A stretch of 9,407 nt of DNA from an uncultured Clostridia bacterium (GTDB lineage Bacteria; Bacillota; Clostridia; Oscillospirales; Acutalibacteraceae): contig CAMVYG010000073.1 of NCBI GenBank assembly GCA_947171615.1, positions 1-9,407 on the forward strand, given 5' to 3'. The notes beneath the pieces were generated by a model. The model saw only the letters and a list, made by a program, of their open reading frames with translations, was not told where the DNA came from and did no database searches. A program made the translations under genes and the position numbers. This document shows, piece by piece, positions 1 through 4,150 of this stretch. Each line of letters starts with the position of its first letter. The first letter of the stretch is position 1.

Positions 1-1
1 G

Positions 2-30
2 TAAAGAACAGCCCGGTGGGCTGTTCTTTA
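2..30. terminator. Perfect 13-bp hairpin, probable bidirectional intrinsic terminator
   Basis: Positions 2-14 (TAAAGAACAGCCC) are perfectly complementary to 18-30 with a 3-nt loop (GGT). The inner stem is GC-rich and the outer part is an A-run on one side and a T-run on the other, so it can act as a terminator on either strand, although the T-runs are short and partly inside the stem. On the minus strand it would end the merR-ABC operon, whose last gene stops at 204. On the plus strand it could end a gene lying to the left of the window. Confidence 0.65.
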
Positions 31-45
31 GCTCGTAGATTTGTA

Positions 46-118
46 CGCAGGCAATGTCCAGCAGATAGCTTTCAGGCATGGGCAGTACCAGCAATTAGCA
101 CACCTTCCCCCACCAAAC
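46..118. repeat. Dispersed intergenic hairpin repeat, copy A
   Basis: Positions 46-85 match 2662-2701 at 32 of 40 positions without a gap (shared blocks CGCAGGCA, CCAGCAGATA, CAGGC). The right end, CCTTCCCCCACC followed by AAA at 103-117, matches the right end of the copy at 4051-4119. The left arm (TTTCAGGC, 70-77) and right arm (CCCCCACCAAA) are imperfectly complementary, so a degenerate hairpin is possible, best on the minus strand where several mismatches become G-U pairs. The copy lies between the terminator at 2-30 and the end of the permease gene. No reading frame across it looks like a gene. An additional small hairpin at 121-140 (TGAAAC/GTTTCA) lies just beside it; 141-203 shows nothing I recognise. 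Confidence 0.6.
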
Positions 119-203
119 GGCTTGAAACTGCGGTTTCAGGTCGTTGTACGGTGGCTGCCTCAAATCGCCCGACACGGCCCTCACACAGGCCAACAACCCC
201 TTG

Positions 204-920
204 CTATTTTGCCTTTTGCCTTTTCATAAGCGCTCCGCACACAATCACCGCTCCACAAAACATAAAAACCAAATACCATAAATTTTCAAAGCAAAAGCCA
301 TGATCCAGCATCAACCGGTACCCCCAAAAGGCAGGGAAAATATGCCCTGACTTTTCAAGAAAAACGGGCAGCAAATCAATGGGGAACATAATTCCCGAAA
401 GCATAATGGATGGCAAAAACAATAACTGCGCTATCATCGTCAGCTTCGCCTGGCTTTTTATCATCAATCCCAAAATGCTGCCAACACTTAACGATACGAT
501 CGTATAGATTGCAAGCGCAAAAAAGAAAGCCGGAAGCTGTGCCGGCAAAGCCGCGTCAAACAGCAGGAGTGAAAGCAATACGATTATGACACAGCTGATC
601 ATCAAATGGACAAATGCGGAAATGAGCGCTGTAACAAGCCCCAGATAGATTGGAACCCCATTTGCTTTATAAACCTTATTCATATCACTTCCATATGTTT
701 CAATCAGCGATGGAGGCAATCCCACAAAAGCTCCCATTGAAACACTCATCACGATCATGGATTGTATGAGTGTGTTTCTCATTTCAGGCATAACAGAAGT
801 GAAAATACCGCCCATAAGCAGAAAGAAAATCAGCGGAACAATATAGCAAGTGATCAGCAAGGACTTGCTCCGTATATCTAATTTCCACTGCAATGCCACA
901 CTGTATAAAAAGCCGTTCAT
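204..920 (-). CDS. ABC-2 type transporter permease
   Basis: Integral membrane subunit (238 aa) of an ABC exporter, expected to form the translocation path for the ATPase encoded just upstream. I see about six hydrophobic segments (roughly residues 21-40, 53-70, 95-118, 130-152, 159-178 and 214-232), no signal peptide, and a basic C-terminus (KRQKAK). The stretch 159-181, with FLPSIMLSGIMFP, is the conserved region typical of ABC-2/DrrB-like permeases, where a Pro-containing helix precedes the last periplasm-side loop. The ATG overlaps the ATPase stop codon as ATGA (917-920), and a GGGAGG ribosome site lies 8 nt upstream inside the ATPase gene, so the two are probably translationally coupled. 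The length is normal for single-domain ABC-2 permeases. The substrate cannot be read from the sequence; a drug or peptide antibiotic is inferred from the MerR regulator in the operon. Confidence 0.88.
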   Translation of the reverse strand: MNGFLYSVALQWKLDIRSKSLLITCYIVPLIFFLLMGGIFTSVMPEMRNTLIQSMIVMSVSMGAFVGLPPSLIETYGSDMNKVYKANGVPIYLGLVTALISAFVHLMISCVIIVLLSLLLFDAALPAQLPAFFFALAIYTIVSLSVGSILGLMIKSQAKLTMIAQLLFLPSIMLSGIMFPIDLLPVFLEKSGHIFPAFWGYRLMLDHGFCFENLWYLVFMFCGAVIVCGALMKRQKAK

Positions 921-1735
921 TCCGTTTTCCTCCCTGCCATTTCCATAAAATGCTGTTCCAGCGTGCCGCGATCAACTTTGATATCCAACACATGCATGCC
1001 CTTTTGTTTCAAATCTCCCAGCAGGGAAATCAAAGTATTCTCGATATTGTCAGTCTCAAAAGTATTGTCTCCTTTTTGTGTTTTGATATGGATAAAATAC
1101 TTTTTTCCAACTTTGTCTGTCAGTTCCGAAGCTGTGCCGCAAAAGGCAATCCTGCCATGATTTAGGATCGCGATACGGTCACATAAGGTCTCCACTTCCG
1201 CCATATCGTGACTTGCTAAAACGATGGTTTTTCCCTGCAATTTGAGTTTGCAGATTTGTTCATGAAGCGAATGTCTGCCCTCTACATCAAGCCCGGCAGT
1301 TGGTTCATCGAGAAAAATAATATCCGGGCGATTGACCAGTGCAAGCGCCAGGTGCAGCCGCCTTTTTTGCCCTGTTGACAACTGAGAGTACTGTTTCTTT
1401 GCAATTTCCTGAATACCAAGGACGCTCAATAAAGTATCATCCATCTTTTCTCCATTCCATTTCGCAAACAGTTTCACAGCCTCTATTGCCCTGATATGAG
1501 CTGGCAGAGAGGATGATTGCAGCTGAATCCCCATTTTCCCGTTCACGGTAATTGTACCGTCATCATATTTTCTCAAGCCCTCGATACATTCAAGAGATGT
1601 CGTTTTTCCAACTCCATTTACACCGAGCAAGGCAAAAATTTCTCCCTTTTTGATTTCAAGATCCAGCCCGTTAAGAATCAAACGCCCGCCATAGCTTTTC
1701 TTTAATCCATAAACCTGTACCGCAATATGATTCAT
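917..1735 (-). CDS. ABC transporter ATP-binding protein (drug-export type)
   Basis: Nucleotide-binding subunit (272 aa) that powers the adjacent permease by ATP hydrolysis at the cytoplasmic membrane. All core motifs are intact: Walker A GVNGVGKT (38-45), a Q-loop glutamine near 71-73, signature LSTGQ (119-123; the last positions differ slightly from the canonical LSGGQ, as is common in DrrA/CcmA-like exporters), Walker B IIFLDE followed by PTAGLD (139-150), and an H-loop histidine in LASHD (176). The roughly 70 residues after the H-loop form the usual C-terminal accessory region of the DrrA/YhaQ class. The start ATG overlaps the MerR stop (ATGA, 1732-1735), with a GAGGGG ribosome site inside the end of merR. 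The gene is visibly more AT-rich than the GH3 and AAA genes of the window. Function is firm at family level; the substrate is unknown. Confidence 0.95.
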   Translation of the reverse strand: MNHIAVQVYGLKKSYGGRLILNGLDLEIKKGEIFALLGVNGVGKTTSLECIEGLRKYDDGTITVNGKMGIQLQSSSLPAHIRAIEAVKLFAKWNGEKMDDTLLSVLGIQEIAKKQYSQLSTGQKRRLHLALALVNRPDIIFLDEPTAGLDVEGRHSLHEQICKLKLQGKTIVLASHDMAEVETLCDRIAILNHGRIAFCGTASELTDKVGKKYFIHIKTQKGDNTFETDNIENTLISLLGDLKQKGMHVLDIKVDRGTLEQHFMEMAGRKTE

Positions 1736-2532
1736 CCTTCCACCCCCTCAAATGGGTTTATACCCAGCTTTGAAAAGTAAACCTGTAAAGCCGGTTCTAT
1801 ATAGTCGTTCACTATTTTTTGCCTTTCTTCCCAAGGGTTTGCCGCAGCATCAATATTGCCAACCTCCATCAATTTCGGCAGCATGCTCATATCACCGTTC
1901 GTAAATTCCATAATCAAGCCCCAATATTCTTTTACAACCCGCTGGCATTTTTCACTTTCAGGCGGTACATTTTTCTTTTGAAGCTGTACGATCTCATCAC
2001 TCAGGCGGTTAAATCTGTCCATAAAGGCCAAGCCGCTTTCCTTATCAAATTTACTGCGTATATAGTCGAGCGTATCGTCGTCAAACCGCTTAATAAGAGG
2101 ATAAAAATCGTTCTTCATTTGCAGATTGACAATAATATCCGCATATTTCTTAAAGTTGACCGTCTGCATTTGCAATACTTCTTCTTTTAGCTGCTTTATT
2201 GCCGCCAACGAGTTTGTTAGCTTTTCTATTTTTCTGCGAATGTCATCTGCCTGCTCCGTAAGAGCGTTTGCAACATCAGCCGGTGTTTCCAAATAGATTA
2301 AGCGCCGCTTTATATCGTCCAAGGAAAAGCCCAATGATTTTAGAGAGACTATTTGATGCAGCATCACCAGATCTCTGTCTGTATAAAGCCTGCGCCCGCC
2401 TTCGCTCTCTGCGGAAGGAGACAGCAATCCTTCTTTATCGTAATATTGCAGCGTGCGGACGGTAACGCCTATTTTCTTTGCGACCTCCCCAACTGTCATA
2501 TAGCCCTGCGGTATTGCCCTGTGTTTTTCCAT
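1732..2532 (-). CDS. MerR-family transcriptional regulator with TipAS-like ligand-binding domain
   Basis: One-component regulator (266 aa), first gene of the efflux operon. The N-terminal winged helix-turn-helix (about 12-80) is typical of MerR: MTVGEVAKKIGVTVRTLQYY, then GRRLYTDRDL and LKSLGFSLDDIKR. A dimerising helix with heptad-like spacing follows (about 88-125). The C-terminal part (about 145-262), with FDDDTLDYIRSKF, the KEYWGLIMEFTNGD stretch and a final YIEPALQVYFSKLGI, resembles the all-helical TipAS antibiotic-recognition domain known from TipAL-like regulators that bind thiopeptides and other drugs. I infer that it senses a toxic compound and activates its own operon by untwisting the 19-bp-spacer promoter upstream. 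The ATG at 2532 is preceded by GGGAGG 9 nt upstream; an internal ATG (residue 12) lacks a comparable site. The TipAS assignment is by eye and less certain than the MerR one. Confidence 0.92.
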   Translation of the reverse strand: MEKHRAIPQGYMTVGEVAKKIGVTVRTLQYYDKEGLLSPSAESEGGRRLYTDRDLVMLHQIVSLKSLGFSLDDIKRRLIYLETPADVANALTEQADDIRRKIEKLTNSLAAIKQLKEEVLQMQTVNFKKYADIIVNLQMKNDFYPLIKRFDDDTLDYIRSKFDKESGLAFMDRFNRLSDEIVQLQKKNVPPESEKCQRVVKEYWGLIMEFTNGDMSMLPKLMEVGNIDAAANPWEERQKIVNDYIEPALQVYFSKLGINPFEGVEG

Positions 2533-2541
2533 AAGCGCTTA

Positions 2542-2547
2542 CCTCCC
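2542..2547 (-). promoter_or_regulatory. Ribosome binding site of merR
   Basis: GGGAGG on the minus strand, 9 nt before the ATG at 2532. It lies only a few bases downstream of the transcription start predicted from the -10 box at 2556-2561, so the mRNA leader would be very short (about 17 nt). Confidence 0.7.
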
Positions 2548-2555
2548 TGTTACAC

Positions 2556-2586
2556 ATTATAAATCGTTACGCTGCGTCACAAGCAA
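2556..2586 (-). promoter_or_regulatory. MerR-type promoter of the merR-ABC operon (19-bp spacer)
   Basis: On the minus strand a -35 box TTGCTT (2581-2586) is followed by a 19-bp spacer and a perfect -10 box TATAAT (2556-2561). A 19-bp instead of 17-bp spacer is the hallmark of promoters activated by MerR-family proteins, which distort the DNA to realign the two boxes. An AT-rich imperfect palindrome (AATTTTT..AAAAATT, about 2589-2604) lies just upstream of the -35 box and may act as an UP element. A rival reading pairs the same -10 with TTGTGA at a 15-bp spacing, which is less usual. Confidence 0.7.
2566..2580. promoter_or_regulatory. Dyad operator for the MerR-family regulator
   Basis: GTTACGCTGCGTCAC is an inverted repeat: 6 of 7 arm positions pair around the central T at 2573. 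It lies wholly inside the spacer and directly abuts the -35 box, which is where MerR dimers bind. The location, size and neighbouring regulator gene make autoregulation of the merR-ABC operon the natural reading; binding itself is inferred. Confidence 0.7.
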
Positions 2587-2661
2587 GAATTTTTTGAAAA
2601 ATTTTGGTGGCGGAGATCTTGGCCGCCTTTCTGTTCTATACTTATTACAAGCGGATTGGGT

Positions 2662-2730
2662 CGCAGGCAGCTTCCAGCAGATAACTTCCAGGCGGGGACA
2701 GCACACCGCAGCTTTCTACCCTACTAAAAA
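2662..2730. repeat. Dispersed intergenic hairpin repeat, copy B
   Basis: The left part (2662-2701) is the ungapped counterpart of 46-85 (32/40 identical). The right end, CTACCCTACTAAAAA (2716-2730), resembles the CTTCCCCCACCTAAAAA end of the copy at 4051-4119. The arms CTTCCAGGCGGGG (2685-2697) and CCCTACTAAAAA (2719-2730) pair as a wobble-rich stem on the minus strand. The last A-run is shared with the terminator hairpin that follows. With copy A this repeat brackets the merR-ABC operon. The rest of the gene-free stretch 2533-2870 holds the merR promoter and operator, a weak GC hairpin (GGCGG/CCGCC, 2610-2628), this repeat, the lacI terminator, and about 100 bases (2767-2870) with no recognised element apart from the short frame described under findings. 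Confidence 0.6.
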
Positions 2731-2766
2731 TTGAGAGATACCATTTCGGTATCTCTCAATTTTTTT
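2726..2766. terminator. Strong bidirectional intrinsic terminator after the lacI-type gene
   Basis: TTGAGAGATACC (2731-2742) pairs perfectly with 2748-2759 around a 5-nt loop, extended by A5/T5 to a stem of up to 17 bp. A T-run (2760-2766) follows on the plus strand, and the A-run at 2726-2730 gives a T-run on the minus strand. It lies about 105 bp downstream of the LacI-family stop codon and ends the GH3-lacI transcription unit. It also insulates that unit from the merR operon promoter. Confidence 0.9.
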
Positions 2767-2870
2767 CAAAGATAAAACTGGATCCGAAAAATGCCGGCGC
2801 CAGTGGCAATGCTTACATCATGCTTTTTAGAAGGTTTTCGCAGCCGCCCGGAGAGCCGCCGCAGTTGTGC

Positions 2871-3950
2871 TCAATAAATTTCTTTGCGCTGTCTCTTCGG
2901 CTTTTCACAGCTTTCCCGTATGATAAGCTCAGGGGTTACGGAAAGAGCTTCGTTCTTCTGCACGTTGTTAATATCGTTTAGCAGGGTGTGAATGACAAAG
3001 CGGCCGAAGTCCTCATTGTGCTGATCGATGCTGGTCAATCGGGGTACAAAATACTCCGCCGAAAAAAACTGGTCGCAGCTGATGGCGGAAATGTCCTTCG
3101 GAATTTGCAGTCCGGCGTCTGCCAGCGCCCGATACGCGCCAAAGGCCACATTGTCATTGACAGCAAGGAACGCGGTAAAGTCAACGCCGCGGCGCAAAAG
3201 TTCTTTCATGGCGCTGTATCCGTCCGGCGTGTAATAATCCGAGGTAACGATCAGTCCTTCATCCGTCCCGATCCCATAGGCCTTCAGTGCGTCCAGATAG
3301 GAAGAAAGCCGGGATGAGGTGATCCCTACGCCGGTCTCACCGCCGATAAAGGCAATGCGGCCATGCCCCAGCATGGTTAGATAATTCATGGCCAAAAACA
3401 CGCCGTGGCCCGTTTCCCGCTGGATAAAGGTGCAGTCGATCCCCTCTACCTTGTTTCCCAGCACCACCACAGGAATATGGGAAGCAAGGCGCTGAAGGGC
3501 CGCCCTGAAGCTTTCTCCAACCTGGGGCAGATCGGTTTGTCCGCCCACTACCAAAACCCCGTCCGCATGCTTATCCAGCATCATTTGAAAAAATTCTGCT
3601 TCCTGCGAATCCTTTTCATGCTCTGATTTTCCGGCGCAGCTATAAAATGCCGTATTGCACAAAAACACGGAATAATTTTTCTCACGGGCAGCTGCTTCAA
3701 ATTCCTGAAACATGGCGGCAAAATAGGGATTGGCAATATCCGGCATGATGATGCCGATGGTCATGCTTTGCCGGCGGCCCGTTCCCCTGGCGAAAGCGGT
3801 GGAAGTATACCGATGCTTTTTGAGAACCGCTTCCACACGCTTTTTGGTTTCGGGGGCCACCCCGGACAGATCGTTTATCACACGGGAAACCGTGGCAATG
3901 GAAACTCCGCTTTCCCTGGCAATTTGCGCAATAGTAACGGCCTTATCCAT
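2871..3950 (-). CDS. LacI-family transcriptional regulator, likely regulator of the GH3 gene
   Basis: Sugar-responsive DNA-binding protein (359 aa). The N-terminal helix-turn-helix (residues 6-25, VTIAQIARESGVSIATVSRV) and hinge (about 48-60) are classic LacI. The effector domain is periplasmic-binding-protein-like: MTIGIIMPDIANPYF (63-78), LGHGRIAFIGG (194-204), SSRLSSYLDAL (212-222), AVNDNVAFGAYRAL (263-276) and FVPRLTSID (301-309) are the usual ligand and dimer segments. The ATG at 3950 is chosen because AAGGAGG sits 8 nt upstream and the helix-turn-helix begins at residue 6. An in-frame upstream extension to 4091 would add 47 residues of non-conserved sequence running through a repeat element. 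It lies 200 bp behind the GH3 gene on the same strand, with no convincing promoter of its own, so co-transcription is likely. The ligand is presumably a sugar released by that enzyme. Its 3' end may carry an overlapping frame (see findings). Confidence 0.93.
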   Translation of the reverse strand: MDKAVTIAQIARESGVSIATVSRVINDLSGVAPETKKRVEAVLKKHRYTSTAFARGTGRRQSMTIGIIMPDIANPYFAAMFQEFEAAAREKNYSVFLCNTAFYSCAGKSEHEKDSQEAEFFQMMLDKHADGVLVVGGQTDLPQVGESFRAALQRLASHIPVVVLGNKVEGIDCTFIQRETGHGVFLAMNYLTMLGHGRIAFIGGETGVGITSSRLSSYLDALKAYGIGTDEGLIVTSDYYTPDGYSAMKELLRRGVDFTAFLAVNDNVAFGAYRALADAGLQIPKDISAISCDQFFSAEYFVPRLTSIDQHNEDFGRFVIHTLLNDINNVQKNEALSVTPELIIRESCEKPKRQRKEIY

Positions 3951-3958
3951 AGGGTATT

Positions 3959-3965
3959 CCTCCTT
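3959..3965 (-). promoter_or_regulatory. Ribosome binding site that fixes the LacI-family start
   Basis: AAGGAGG on the minus strand, 8 nt before the ATG at 3950. It is one of the strongest Shine-Dalgarno sequences in the window and argues against the longer reading from 4091. Confidence 0.8.
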
Positions 3966-4050
3966 TCCCTCCGTACCGTCAAGCTGAGAAGAATGCGGTA
4001 AATTACAGGTTCTCCGTTTTTCTAAAAATTGGGCGGCAGGTTCCCATAAA

Positions 4051-4119
4051 GTTTTCAGGCAGGGAAAAGGCGGGGATGGCAAGGCAGCCAAGCCAGTGCC
4101 CCTTCCCCCACCTAAAAAC
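4051..4119. repeat. Dispersed intergenic hairpin repeat, copy C (best preserved, 69 bp)
   Basis: The element starts GTTTTCAGG and ends CCTAAAAAC, inverted termini matching at 8 of 9 positions. Over 20 bp per arm (4051-4070 against 4100-4119) 15 positions are complementary. All five exceptions are transitions that become G-U pairs in minus-strand RNA, so a continuous 20-bp RNA stem can form in the transcript running from the GH3 gene into the lacI gene. The 29-nt loop has a smaller stem TGGC/GCCA. Its right end matches copy A (CCTTCCCCCACC) and its left flank (GGCAGG, TTCC, ATAAAG) is a gapped match to copies A and B. It could be an RNA-stabilising or attenuating hairpin between the two genes, or a decayed MITE-like insertion. 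Confidence 0.65.
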
Positions 4120-4150
4120 CGTGTTTACTGTTTGGCAGGCAATGGGTATA

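Noticed and set aside
16..303. Plus-strand frames of 62-95 codons in the left-hand intergenic region.
   Set aside because: They cross the terminator, repeat copy A and the end of the permease gene, lack convincing ribosome sites, and encode low-complexity sequence without homology I can recognise.
2610..2628. GC hairpin GGCGG/CCGCC upstream of the merR promoter, considered as a terminator.
   Set aside because: The stem is only 5 bp and there is no proper T-run on either strand.
3951..4091. N-terminal extension of the LacI-type protein by 47 residues.
   Set aside because: The added residues show no conservation pattern and run into the intergenic repeat, whereas the ATG at 3950 has an excellent ribosome binding site and places the helix-turn-helix at the usual position.
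3951..4150. A separate promoter for the LacI-type gene (TTTTTA, 17 bp, TAATTT near 3995-4030).
   Set aside because: Each box matches the consensus at only three of six positions; co-transcription with the GH3 gene explains expression as well.
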